A stretch of 64,000 nt of DNA from assembly GCF_900258035.1 (NCBI RefSeq), contig NZ_OGTP01000004.1:1-64000 (forward strand). Reading direction: 5' to 3'. A program made the translations under genes and the position numbers. This document shows, in pieces, positions 34,731-43,388 of the stretch. Numbering within the stretch: the stretch's first letter is position 1; each line of letters opens with the position of its first letter. Source of the DNA: Caballeronia novacaledonica. Lineage in GTDB: Bacteria; Pseudomonadota; Gammaproteobacteria; Burkholderiales; Burkholderiaceae. Under the pieces are notes generated by a model, which worked only from the letters and a program-made list of their open reading frames with translations, searched no databases and was not told the origin of the DNA.

Positions 34731-35717
34731 CTAATGCGAGATGCTTTCGCCCGTCGATGCCGGCTCGGCGGGCCGTTCGATCTGCCGCACGCTGACGCTG
34801 ACATCCATGCCGGCGAAATCCGACGCGTCGCCGAACCAGGAGCCGGACACGGGCGCGGCCTGCTCGGGCTTGCGCGTGTAGGCGACCCGGATCAGATCGG
34901 TGCCGCCGACGAGCGAATTCGTCGGATCGTACGGCACCCAGCCGGCGCCCGGCAGGTACACGTGCAGCCATGCGTGCGTCGCGCCAGCGCCGACGACGAG
35001 CGGTTCGTCGCGGCTTTCGACTTGTCGCGCGCCCTGCTGCAATCCCGTGTTGCGTGTCGCCGGCGGGGCGGGGGTGTCGAGCGCGCGGTCGTACAGATAT
35101 CCCGACACGAAGCGCGCGGCGAGTCCCAGTCCGCGCGCCACTTCCATCATCAGCAGCGCGAAATCGCGGCAGGTGCCGCTGCGCCGGTCGAGCGTCTCGG
35201 ACGGACGCTGCGTGCCCATCGCGTCGCGCGACTGATACTGGAAGTCGCCGCGGATGGCGTCGTTGATATTCGCGAGGATGTCGCGCGTGTGGATCGTGCC
35301 GCGCCGAGGCAGAAACTGCGCGACCCAGTCGCGCAGCGCGGGCTGATCGTCGGGATATTGCGGCGGCAGGAAGGACGCCAGATCGAGCCGATCCTCGTCG
35401 GCGTACTGAAACGGATAGTTTTCGGCTTCGGGCGCGACCGGCAACTCCAGATTCCTGACGCCGAAATGCTCGATCACGAAGCGCGCGCGAAGCTCCAGCG
35501 CCTCGGCGGGCACGCGCGGCTCGACAATCGCGACCGAATTGGAAAACACGTCCTGAATCCAGTGCTGCGTGCTGTGCGGCGACACCGCGAGCGTCGCCGA
35601 CAGCACGCGGATGTCGTGCGCGGCGCGCGGCCGGAACATCACGCGATGCGGGGAAAACTCCACCGGCTTGTTATAGCGATAGGTTGTGACGTGTTCGACT
35701 TCGAGAAAGACGGACAT
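34731..35717 (-). CDS. Transglutaminase-like (papain-fold) protein
   Basis: A 328-residue protein with an N-terminal bacterial transglutaminase-like region (LEVEHVTTYRYNKPVEFSPHRVMFRPR) and the catalytic core. The Cys183 is in SGTCRDFALLM, His248 in THAWLHVYLPG, and Asp264 in PYDPTNS. This is the TGc/Bact_transglu_N architecture; members are probably proteases or amidases rather than cross-linkers. No signal peptide is seen. It is single, with the SDR gene at 34574 ending convergently. The C-terminus carries a DVSVSVRQI tail typical of the family. Confidence 0.9.
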   Translation of the reverse strand: MSVFLEVEHVTTYRYNKPVEFSPHRVMFRPRAAHDIRVLSATLAVSPHSTQHWIQDVFSNSVAIVEPRVPAEALELRARFVIEHFGVRNLELPVAPEAENYPFQYADEDRLDLASFLPPQYPDDQPALRDWVAQFLPRRGTIHTRDILANINDAIRGDFQYQSRDAMGTQRPSETLDRRSGTCRDFALLMMEVARGLGLAARFVSGYLYDRALDTPAPPATRNTGLQQGARQVESRDEPLVVGAGATHAWLHVYLPGAGWVPYDPTNSLVGGTDLIRVAYTRKPEQAAPVSGSWFGDASDFAGMDVSVSVRQIERPAEPASTGESISH

Positions 35718-35880
35718 GTGCGGCCTCCGAGGGCGATGCCGAAGCTGGCCGCCGACTTGGCCATGATGCCATCGATGGCGCGATCCAGAAAGCCGTCGCG
35801 CCGGAGCGTGCTACCCTCGTTTTCATCGGAATCGCGCGGTGCGCACGCCAGCGCCCGGCGCATAACAGGGATATCGACAC

Positions 35881-36735
35881 ATGTCTCATTCTGCTCTGAC
35901 CAAAGACGCCGTTGCCGTCATCACGGGTGGCGCATCGGGTATCGGTCTCGCTGCGGCGAAGCGGTTCGCCGGGCTGGGACTGCGCATCTGCATCGCGGAT
36001 CGCGATGCGGATCGAATCGCGCAAGCCGTCGCGCAAATCGCCGGCGTGAGCGCGGGCGGCGCGCAGAACGTATTCGGATTCGAAACCGATGTCAGCGTCA
36101 TCGACGATGTTCGCCGTCTGCACGCGGCCGTCGTCGAACGATTCGGCGGCGCCGATATCCTGATGAACAACGCCGGGATTCAGCCGGGCAGCGGTATCTT
36201 CGGTCCGGCCGAGAACTGGAATCGCGTGCTGGGCGTGAATCTGTGGGGCGCGATTCACGGCACGCAGGTTTTCGTTCCCGCGATGATCGAGCGTGGACGT
36301 CCGGGGCTCGTCATCAATACGGGTTCGAAGCAAGGCATCACGACGCCGCCCGGTGACCCGGCGTACAACGTTTCGAAGGCCGGACTGAAGGCGTTCACGG
36401 AAGCGCTGCAACACGAGCTGCGCAATACCGCCGGGTGCAACATCAGCGCGCATTTGCTCATTCCCGGCTTCGTGTACACGGGGCTGACCCGCAGAGATCG
36501 GACGGAAAAACCCGCCGCCGCGTGGACGCCCGAGCAGACCGTCGACTTCATGCTGGAGCGTCTGGACGCCGGCGACTTCTACATCCTGTGTCCCGATAAC
36601 GACGTGCCGCGCGCGCTCGACGAACGCCGCATGCTGTGGGCCATCGGCGATATCGTGGAAAACCGGCCTGCGTTGTCGCGCTGGCATCCGGATTACAAGG
36701 CGGCGTTCGACGCGTTCATCGAAGAGCCTCGTTGA
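35881..36735 (+). CDS. Short-chain dehydrogenase/reductase (SDR)
   Basis: A 284-residue classical SDR. TGGASGIG is at 15-22, then CIADRDADR at the end of strand beta-2, with Asp that prefers NAD+. NNAGIQPG follows, the Ser lies in NTGSKQG and the Tyr/Lys in YNVSK. It is about 35 residues longer than the 33828 SDR, with an insert in the C-terminal third (RRDRTEKPAAAWTPEQTVDFMLERL). It is separated from the transglutaminase-like gene by a 163-base divergent gap. Substrate unknown. Confidence 0.9.
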   Translation: MSHSALTKDAVAVITGGASGIGLAAAKRFAGLGLRICIADRDADRIAQAVAQIAGVSAGGAQNVFGFETDVSVIDDVRRLHAAVVERFGGADILMNNAGIQPGSGIFGPAENWNRVLGVNLWGAIHGTQVFVPAMIERGRPGLVINTGSKQGITTPPGDPAYNVSKAGLKAFTEALQHELRNTAGCNISAHLLIPGFVYTGLTRRDRTEKPAAAWTPEQTVDFMLERLDAGDFYILCPDNDVPRALDERRMLWAIGDIVENRPALSRWHPDYKAAFDAFIEEPR

Positions 36736-36745
36736 GCCGTTCGAT

Positions 36746-37249
36746 TCAGCGATGCGGCCAGAGACCGCAATACGTCTGGCCATCTTCGAGATTCGGTCCG
36801 ACGCTTCCGTCCGCCCGAACGATCTTGAGCCAGCCGTTCGGATCGGACGACGTGGGCGTGTCGCCGCAATTGTTGTGTACCCAATGGATGCCGCCGCGAA
36901 ACGGAATGCCGCATGCTTCGATCCCGTCGCCGACTTTGATCGTGTTCAGCGGGGCAGGCACGCCTTTGCTGTTTTTCTGATAGCCCGAAGCGAAGACGTT
37001 GTCGATGGCGACATCGTACGTTTTGCCGTCGGCGTCGCCTTTGATCCGCAGATGCGTATGCGACAGCTCCACGCCGTGACGGAACATGCCGTCCTTGAAC
37101 GTCGGCGGCGACACCGCTCGGCCGGTGAGCAGCGTGCCGCCGGCCGCGCGGCAATTCTGCGCATCGTCGGCGCGCGCGGTTGTCGAGAGTGCGGCGAGCA
37201 GCAAGGCCGCGGCCACGGATATGCTGGTTCGGTGAACGAGTGATCTCAT
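36746..37249 (-). CDS. Secreted protein of unknown function
   Basis: A 167-residue secreted protein. A signal peptide ends near TTARA-DD (about residue 27). The mature part has four Cys (NCRAAGG, IEACGI, NNCGDT, TYCGLW), suited to two disulfides in the periplasm. Repeating motifs HTHLRIKGDADGKTYDVAIDNVFASGY and GLWPHR are not recognised. The ATG at 37249 is read on the minus strand; the next gene on that strand ends 33 bases upstream. Function not known. Confidence 0.75.
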   Translation of the reverse strand: MRSLVHRTSISVAAALLLAALSTTARADDAQNCRAAGGTLLTGRAVSPPTFKDGMFRHGVELSHTHLRIKGDADGKTYDVAIDNVFASGYQKNSKGVPAPLNTIKVGDGIEACGIPFRGGIHWVHNNCGDTPTSSDPNGWLKIVRADGSVGPNLEDGQTYCGLWPHR

Positions 37250-37281
37250 GTTTTTTTATCCGATGGCAAGGTCGCCGCGGG

Positions 37282-38949
37282 TCATTTCATCAGCACCATC
37301 TGCGCGACTTTGACGACGACGAGTCCCACGGCAATGACGAGGTAAGCACGCAAGGCGGTCATCCAGATCCGGCTCGTCAAGGTGAGCCGGGGCCTGGGCA
37401 ACTGATCGAGCGGCGGCATGCGCCACGTGTCCCGCGCGTGCCGCTCATGCGAGAGCGCTTCGATGCTCGTCGCTTCCCGGCCTTGCCGTGCGCGAAGCAG
37501 AAAGATCGTCGCATAACCCGCAAGGGCGATGACTGTACCACCCGCGAGAATCGCGCCGATGGTCTCGCCGCTGATGTCCGGATACATGACCGAAGCGGTC
37601 AGAACGATGGACAGCATCACCAGCAGCCACACCACCGCGCCCGTGAAGACGTTGAGCGCCCTGGAGTTGACCCACGGCCCGAGCACGGCGCGGTCGTTGC
37701 ACAGGAGCAGCAGGAAGACCGTCGCGCTCGGAAGCAGCACGCCGGCGAGCGTTTGCACCGCTTCCGTGAGCAGGCCGAGCGGACTGCCGGGGATGAGAAC
37801 CAGTGCCGCCGCCACCGCGATGATCCCGAAGTAGACGAAATAGAATCCCTTTGCATCGGACACGCCGCGATGCAGGGAATGACGAATCCTGAAGACATCG
37901 CCGATCGCATATGCGGTCGATAGCGACACGGCAGCCGCGCCGATGATGCAGGCGTCGAGCAGCGCGACGGCGAAGAGGGTCGCGGACGTCCTGCCGACAT
38001 ACCGCTCCAGCCCGGCGATCACGCCGCCTGCATCGGTGAACTGCCCGGACTCCGGATGGCCGGCGAACAGCGCGGCGCTGAACGAGATCATCGCGACCGC
38101 GCCGATCAGCACGAAGGCGATGCGGATCCACAAGTCCACCTTCTCGTACTTCATGAAGCGCGGCGTGATCCGCTTGTCGACGATATAGCTCTGCTGGAAG
38201 AACAACTGCCACGGCGCGACCGTCGTCCCGACGATGCCGATGACGAGCAGCATCACATCCGACAGTCGCGTATGCGCGGGCCAGTTCGGCACGAAGAAAT
38301 CACGCGACATCTGGCCGACGGGCGGATGCACCGACACGAGCACGGGAACCAGCAGCAGGCTCAGGAGGCACAGCACGAGCGCGAATCGCTCGAAACGCCT
38401 GAAGTTGCCGGTGCTGACCGCCGCCATGATGAGCGCCGCGGCGATACACACGCCCGCCATCTTGGAGACGCCCAGAAAGCCGAGCGCGAACGTGATGCCG
38501 ATAAATTCCGTGACGATGGTCAGCGCGTTGAGGATGAACAGATCGATGACGCTGAACGCGCCCCAGAACTTGCCGAAACGCTCGAAGATCAGCCGGGCGT
38601 GACCGACGCCCGTCACCGCGCCGAGACGCAGGACCATTTCCTGATTGACGAACAGAACGGGGACGAGCAGCAGCAAGGTCCAGAGCAGGGTGGTGCCGTA
38701 GTTCTGTCCGGCTTGCGTATAAGTGCCGAACGCGCCCGCGTCGTTGTCGCCGACCATCACGATGAGACCGGGGCCGATGATCGCGAGCAAAGTCCGCAAG
38801 CGCGCCCACGCGTTGCGTCGCGGCGCCGTGTCGTGATGCGCGATGGTGCCGAACGCGCCCTTGATATCGCCGAGATGGGCTGAATCGAGCACGGCGCTGC
38901 GTTCGGGCGCGGCGCTGCCCGGCGATGAAACGTTCGATGGCGTCGACAT
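37282..38949 (-). CDS. NRAMP-family divalent-metal transporter with altered DPGN motif
   Basis: A 555-residue protein with about eleven membrane segments, of the NRAMP superfamily. TM1 reads IIGPGLIVMVGDNDAGAFGTYTQAG, where MntH-type proteins have DPGN; here it is DNDAG. TM6 has GTTVAPWQLFFQQS, with AP-W for the usual A-MPH. Both metal-site segments therefore differ, as in NRAMP-related magnesium or other non-manganese carriers. The chosen ATG at 38949 opens MSTPSNVSSPGSAAPE; an in-frame frame of 35 more residues upstream (Arg-rich, no ribosome site) is unlikely. The last 60 residues form a soluble tail with one more helix. No MntR-type box is seen. Confidence 0.85.
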   Translation of the reverse strand: MSTPSNVSSPGSAAPERSAVLDSAHLGDIKGAFGTIAHHDTAPRRNAWARLRTLLAIIGPGLIVMVGDNDAGAFGTYTQAGQNYGTTLLWTLLLLVPVLFVNQEMVLRLGAVTGVGHARLIFERFGKFWGAFSVIDLFILNALTIVTEFIGITFALGFLGVSKMAGVCIAAALIMAAVSTGNFRRFERFALVLCLLSLLLVPVLVSVHPPVGQMSRDFFVPNWPAHTRLSDVMLLVIGIVGTTVAPWQLFFQQSYIVDKRITPRFMKYEKVDLWIRIAFVLIGAVAMISFSAALFAGHPESGQFTDAGGVIAGLERYVGRTSATLFAVALLDACIIGAAAVSLSTAYAIGDVFRIRHSLHRGVSDAKGFYFVYFGIIAVAAALVLIPGSPLGLLTEAVQTLAGVLLPSATVFLLLLCNDRAVLGPWVNSRALNVFTGAVVWLLVMLSIVLTASVMYPDISGETIGAILAGGTVIALAGYATIFLLRARQGREATSIEALSHERHARDTWRMPPLDQLPRPRLTLTSRIWMTALRAYLVIAVGLVVVKVAQMVLMK

Positions 38950-39366
38950 TGTTGTTATCCGTGATCGTGAACTCTGCATACGGTCGTGCACGCTTGCGGC
39001 GGGCACGCCGGGTCGGCCGCGCATGGACGCGGCGAATGCCTGACGGGCGCGCATGAGCGACGCCTGTCAGGCGCTTAAGTGAGGTGCACGGGGAAAACTG
39101 CTGCGACGCGCACCGTCCGCTTGCTGGCGGGACGGCGGCTAAGGAAAGGAAGCGCTGACGTCCGGCCGGCTAGGCGGCGAAACTTTTCGATGATCGACTA
39201 CTGCTTGTGTCCAAGGCATCAGCCCCTTTCGTGGAGATGAAAAAATTGTAGGCGCGGTTCTTGAGGCGCGTCAACACGGTTGGTGAAATAGACGCGCAAA
39301 AGGCCGGTCATTGGTGCGGTTCAGCGCGCAAGCTTTCAAGCGTCGAAAGCTATTTAAGATCGCGCG
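38950..39366. other. Gap upstream of the NRAMP-like gene, with a long possible leader
   Basis: No gene is supported. Read on the minus strand, the gap contains GAAAGGGGCTGATGCC (about 39210-39233) and several G/C-rich stems such as GCGCCTGACAGGCG (39061-39074). They could make a structured leader for the transporter mRNA. The conserved cores of the M-box or yybP-ykoY metal riboswitches were not found. Confidence 0.3.
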
Positions 39367-39981
39367 CTAGATCAGGTTCCTTTGCCTGAATTCCTTCGCC
39401 AGCGCATCGGCATCGACGAACTTGTAGGCGAGCAGCCCGGCAAAGAGCGCGCCGCGCACGTTTGCATCGGAATCGTCGATGAAGAACGTCTCCGAAGCCC
39501 GCGCGCCCAGCCGTTCGAGACAGCCGTAGTAAGCCTGCGCCGCCGGCTTCGCCGAGCCGAACGACGCAGTCGCATAGACGCGAGCGCCGAACACGCGCGC
39601 GACCGGCGGGTTCAGATAACCGATGTGATCGGAGACCAGACGGCAGTTATTGGTCAGCACCGCGATGGCACGATTTCGCGCGACGCTCGCCGCCAGATCG
39701 AGCGTTTCGAGGTTGGGCGTAATCGACGCGCGGCGCGACGCCAGCCACATGTCGCGGCTGATCGGGCAGCCGAGCAGATTGCCGAGCATGGCGAGATAGT
39801 CGTCTTCGCCGATCTCGCCGCTGTCCGCGCGAGCTTCGAGGCCGGAACCCCAGATTGCTTCACGCACGGCTTCGGACGGCCTTCCGCAAAGCGCCGCGAG
39901 ATGATCGGCGCGCACCGCGCGATCGTAGTGAGACAGGACGCCTTCCATATCGAACAGGACGAGCGAGATCGGTGCTGTCAT
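39367..39981 (-). CDS. HAD-superfamily hydrolase
   Basis: A 204-residue HAD protein of the YihX/epoxide-hydrolase-N-like subfamily. Motif I is LFDMEGV at 10-15, with nucleophile Asp11, but the second Asp of DxD, which acts as acid/base, is Glu13. Motif II is in AVLTNN, motif III Lys in SAKPAAQAYY, and motif IV in FIDDSDANVRGA. The change D to E may slow phosphatase activity or mark another reaction. Transcribed alone. Phosphatase substrate unknown. Confidence 0.88.
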   Translation of the reverse strand: MTAPISLVLFDMEGVLSHYDRAVRADHLAALCGRPSEAVREAIWGSGLEARADSGEIGEDDYLAMLGNLLGCPISRDMWLASRRASITPNLETLDLAASVARNRAIAVLTNNCRLVSDHIGYLNPPVARVFGARVYATASFGSAKPAAQAYYGCLERLGARASETFFIDDSDANVRGALFAGLLAYKFVDADALAKEFRQRNLI

Positions 39982-40363
39982 GCCGGTGCCTCACGCGACT
40001 GGCCTGCAGGAGAAGGACGCCACCCCTCGGATGGCGCAACGTCCCATTCTAGCTGCGCAAAATTCGCGCATTGCGACACGAATCGGCCAGGGAAAAACGT
40101 GGGAAGAAAGCTCGGTGAACCGCGCCGCGATGCGCCGGAACAAGCATGCCGTCACCGGCGTCCGGGCGCGCATGTTTTCCGGATACGCGCGGACAAGTAC
40201 ACGCCCGATGTGGACCCAACGATTGGTTTCGTCTGGCACTAACTTTCCGGATTTTTCGCTGTGGATACTCGGTCATCGGCTCGCTGCGAGCGCAACGAGC
40301 CTGCACCGGAACAGGGAACGCCGCGCACGCGCTCCCCGATTCTCCACCTCTCCAGGAAAGCTC
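39982..40363. other. Gap upstream of the taurine-type importer; no gene seen
   Basis: The 382 bases between the HAD gene and the tauA-like gene hold no supported frame. A tau promoter must lie here (both neighbours are divergent), but no near-consensus promoter or clear palindrome is apparent. Confidence 0.5.
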
Positions 40364-41440
40364 ATGAAAACGATCCGCGTCTCCGGCTTGAAATTCATGC
40401 CCGGCAAGCTGCTTCGAACGTTCGCGCCGGCGCGCGCGCTGGCCTCGCTCGCGATCGCCGCGTGCGCGTGGGGCATCGCACAGACCGGCCATGCCGAAGA
40501 CAAGGAAGTGACGATCGCGTACCAGCAGATCGTGGATCCGTGGGTCGTCGGCATCGCCGATGGTTCCATCGCCAAGGCCACCGGCTACAAGATCAACTGG
40601 CGTCAGTTCGAATCGGGCGCGAAAGTGGCGACCGCGATGGCCTCGGGCGACGTCAAGATCGGCGTGATCGGCTCCAGTCCGCTCGCCGCCGCCGTCAGTC
40701 AGGGCGTGGACGCGCAACTCTTCTGGATTCTCGACAACATCAACGAAGCCGAGGCGATGATCGTGCGCAACGGCTCGGGCATCGCGAAGCCGGCCGATCT
40801 GAAGGGCAAGACCATCGGCGTGCCGTTCGTCTCGACGACGCACTATCACACCATGTTTGCGCTGCAGCACTGGGGCATCGATCCGTCGTCGGTGAAGATT
40901 CTCAACATGCAGCCGAACCAGATCGCGGCGGCGTGGGAGCGCGGCGACATCGACGCCGCTTATGTGTGGGACCCGGCGCTCTCGCAACTGAAGAAAAGCG
41001 GCAAGGTGCTGATCACGTCGGGCGACCTGTCGAAGCTCGGCAAGCCGACCTTCGACGGCATCGCGGTCGATCGCGCGTGGGGCGAGGCGCACAAGGACTT
41101 CATGGCGAAGTTCGTCAAGGCGATTGCCGATATCGATCAGCAATATCGCAGCGATCCGTCCAAGTGGAGCGCGCAGTCGCAACAGGCTTCCGCGATCGCG
41201 AAGACGATCGGCGGCGCGCCCGCCGACGTGCCGGAATCGCTCGCGCTGTACGGCTATCCGTCGGCGCAGGAGCAGGCGTCGAAGCAATGGCTCGGCGGCG
41301 GCGTGTCGAGCCGCGCGGCCTTCGCGCTGAAGGACACGGCGGACTTCCTGAAGCAGCAGAAGCGCGTCAATGCGGTGCTGCCGGACTATTCGAAGTACGT
41401 GACGGCCGAATATGTCGAGGCAGCCGAAAAGCTCAAATGA
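40364..41440 (+). CDS. tauA: Taurine-type ABC transporter substrate-binding protein
   Basis: A 358-residue periplasmic binding protein. The signal peptide is long (about residues 1-45, ending near GHAED). The mature part starts [21 protein letters not shown], very like Tau[39 protein letters not shown] is also family-typical. CCAGGAAAGCTC precedes the ATG at 40364. It is first in tauABC. A TauA role is likely, but related sulfonates are possible because no taurine dioxygenase gene is adjacent. Confidence 0.9.
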   Translation: MKTIRVSGLKFMPGKLLRTFAPARALASLAIAACAWGIAQTGHAEDKEVTIAYQQIVDPWVVGIADGSIAKATGYKINWRQFESGAKVATAMASGDVKIGVIGSSPLAAAVSQGVDAQLFWILDNINEAEAMIVRNGSGIAKPADLKGKTIGVPFVSTTHYHTMFALQHWGIDPSSVKILNMQPNQIAAAWERGDIDAAYVWDPALSQLKKSGKVLITSGDLSKLGKPTFDGIAVDRAWGEAHKDFMAKFVKAIADIDQQYRSDPSKWSAQSQQASAIAKTIGGAPADVPESLALYGYPSAQEQASKQWLGGGVSSRAAFALKDTADFLKQQKRVNAVLPDYSKYVTAEYVEAAEKLK

Positions 41441-41475
41441 AGAGTCCCTTGCCACATCCGCGTCCGGGAGGACAT

Positions 41476-42294
41476 ATGGGCTGCATGCAGGTGAAAAACG
41501 TCAGTGTGATGTTTCCCGGACGACGCCCGGGCGAGCGCGTGCATGCGCTCGATGGCATCGATCTCACGATCGGCGATGGCGAATTCGTCGTCGCGCTCGG
41601 GGCGTCGGGTTGCGGCAAGACGACGCTTTTGTCGCTGATGGCGGGCTTCATCGCGCCGTCGTCGGGCGAGATGCTGCTCAACGGCAGGCCGGTGGAAGGA
41701 CCGGGCGCCGATCGCGGCGTCGTGTTCCAGAAGCATGCGCTGCTGCCGTGGCTCAACGTGCTCGACAACGCCACCTTCGGACTCAAGTTGCAAGGCGTGC
41801 CGAAGGCGCAGCGCGAGGAGCTCGCGAAACGCAATCTCGCGCTCGTCGGGCTTCAGGATTTCCACCGGCACATGATCTATCAGTTGTCGGGCGGCATGCA
41901 GCAGCGCGTGGGCATCGCGCGCGCGCTGACCTGCGATCCCGCGATGCTGCTGATGGACGAGCCGATGGCCGCGCTCGACGCACTCACGCGCGAGACCATT
42001 CAGGAACTGTTGCTCGATGTCTGGCAGCGCACGCAGAAGATGCTTTTCTTCATCACGCATAGCGTGGAGGAGGCGCTTTTTCTGGCGAGCCGGCTGATCG
42101 TGATGTCGCCGCGTCCGGGCCGCATCACGCATAGCTACGATCTCGACTTCAACCGCCGCTTCCTCGCCACCCGCGATGCGCGCGCGATCAAGTCGAGTCC
42201 CGATTTCATCGAGATGCGCGAGCGCGTGCTCGGCATCATCTACGGCGACGAGCGCGCCGCGCATCACGCTGCCGAGGAGCTTCATCATGGATAA
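41476..42294 (+). CDS. tauB: Taurine-type ABC transporter ATP-binding protein
   Basis: A 272-residue ATPase. Walker A is GASGCGKTT, the Q-loop [13 protein letters not shown], signature LSGGMQQR, Walker [13 protein letters not shown], and H-loop [10 protein letters not shown]. The ATG at 41476 has GGGAGGACAT directly upstream; an ATG at 41437 that overlaps the tauA stop (ATGA) would add 13 residues and is the alternative. It drives uptake by the tau permease. Its stop overlaps tauC by 8 bases. Confidence 0.92.
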   Translation: MGCMQVKNVSVMFPGRRPGERVHALDGIDLTIGDGEFVVALGASGCGKTTLLSLMAGFIAPSSGEMLLNGRPVEGPGADRGVVFQKHALLPWLNVLDNATFGLKLQGVPKAQREELAKRNLALVGLQDFHRHMIYQLSGGMQQRVGIARALTCDPAMLLMDEPMAALDALTRETIQELLLDVWQRTQKMLFFITHSVEEALFLASRLIVMSPRPGRITHSYDLDFNRRFLATRDARAIKSSPDFIEMRERVLGIIYGDERAAHHAAEELHHG

Positions 42295-43192
42295 GCGAGC
42301 ATCGATGACCGTGCCCGGTCCGGCGATCGACCGGGAACTCGGCGCATCGCGCCGTCCGCCCGGCAGACCCGCGCGGCAGTCGAAGAAAAAGCCGGTGAAA
42401 CCGGGCGACACGTTCGGCGTGCCGGGCTACGGCAGCAGCCTCGCGATGAGCATCGCGACGGTCGCCGTGCTGCTGGCGGGCTGGTTCCTGATCACCGGCA
42501 TGCACTGGATCAAGCCGCTCTTCCTGCCGTCGCCGCAAGCGGTGTTCGCGAAGTTCCTCTCGGTGGCGAGCGAAGGTTTCGCCAACTCGACGCTCGCCGA
42601 ACATATCGTAGCGAGCCTGTTGCGCGTGTTCGGCGCGTTCGCGCTCGCGTGCGCGACGGCGATTCCGGTCGGCGTGATGATGGGCGTCTCGCGCCACGCG
42701 CGCGGCGTGTTCGATCCGCCGATCGAGTTCTATCGGCCGCTGCCGCCGCTCGCGTATCTGCCGCTCATCATCATCTGGTTCGGCATCGGCGAGTTCTCGA
42801 AGGTCTTCCTGATCTATCTGGCGATCTTCGCGCCGCTCGCGATCGCCGCGCGCGCGGGCGTGCGTTCGGTGTCGATCGAGCAGATTCACGCGGCCTATTC
42901 GATGGGCGCGACGCGCACGCAGGTCGTCATCCACGTGATTCTCAAGTCGGCGCTGCCGGAGATTTTCACGGGGATGCGCATCGGCATCGGCGTGGGCTGG
43001 ACGACGCTCGTCGCGGCGGAAATGGTCGCCTCGACGCGCGGCCTGGGCTTCATGGTGCTCAACGCGGCGGAGTTCCTGGCGAGCGATGTGGTCATCATGG
43101 GCATCATCGTGATCGGCTTCTTCGCGCTGTGCTTCGATCTGCTGATGCGTTATCTGGAGAAGGCGATGGTGCCGTGGAAAGGGCGCGTGTGA
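42287..43192 (+). CDS. tauC: Taurine-type ABC transporter permease
   Basis: A 301-residue permease with about six membrane segments. A 45-residue basic N-terminus (Pro/Arg/Lys-rich) precedes the first. The ATPase-contact loop is in [31 protein letters not shown], and [20 protein letters not shown] is typical of TauC/SsuC. It completes tauABC. The next gene is acnB, not the dioxygenase tauD, so the sulfur-releasing step is encoded elsewhere or the substrate is not taurine. Confidence 0.92.
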   Translation: MDKRASMTVPGPAIDRELGASRRPPGRPARQSKKKPVKPGDTFGVPGYGSSLAMSIATVAVLLAGWFLITGMHWIKPLFLPSPQAVFAKFLSVASEGFANSTLAEHIVASLLRVFGAFALACATAIPVGVMMGVSRHARGVFDPPIEFYRPLPPLAYLPLIIIWFGIGEFSKVFLIYLAIFAPLAIAARAGVRSVSIEQIHAAYSMGATRTQVVIHVILKSALPEIFTGMRIGIGVGWTTLVAAEMVASTRGLGFMVLNAAEFLASDVVIMGIIVIGFFALCFDLLMRYLEKAMVPWKGRV

Positions 43193-43253
43193 GTTAGGGA
43201 AGGGCTTGCAGAACTGTTCGGGCGTGAAGAGCCGTCGAGAAGTTTCCTCCAAG

Positions 43254-43311
43254 TCTTGTATAAGACATAAGACATAAGACATTTGACGAGGCAAGCTGTC
43301 TCAATTAGAAT
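43254..43311 (+). promoter_or_regulatory. acnB promoter with ATAAGAC heptamer repeats
   Basis: Three perfect head-to-tail ATAAGAC heptamers fill 43260-43280, preceded by the imperfect inverse GTCTTGT (43253-43259). Directly after them lie TTGACG (43283-43288), a 17-base spacer and TAGAAT (43306-43311), a near-consensus promoter. The repeats abut the -35 box, the position for an activator or a steric repressor. A TCTTATATAAGA-type motif occurs, from memory, before TCA-cycle genes in Burkholderiales; the cognate regulator is not in the window. Confidence 0.8.
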
Positions 43312-43388
43312 GGCGATAAACGCAGTGCCCGGAACAGCCTCGGTGTGTCTGAAAGCCTTTCCCTGAAACGCAATACGAACGGTCCCCC

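Noticed and set aside
39061-39366. yybP-ykoY or M-box riboswitch before the NRAMP-like gene
   Set aside because: The conserved core sequences of those riboswitches are absent.
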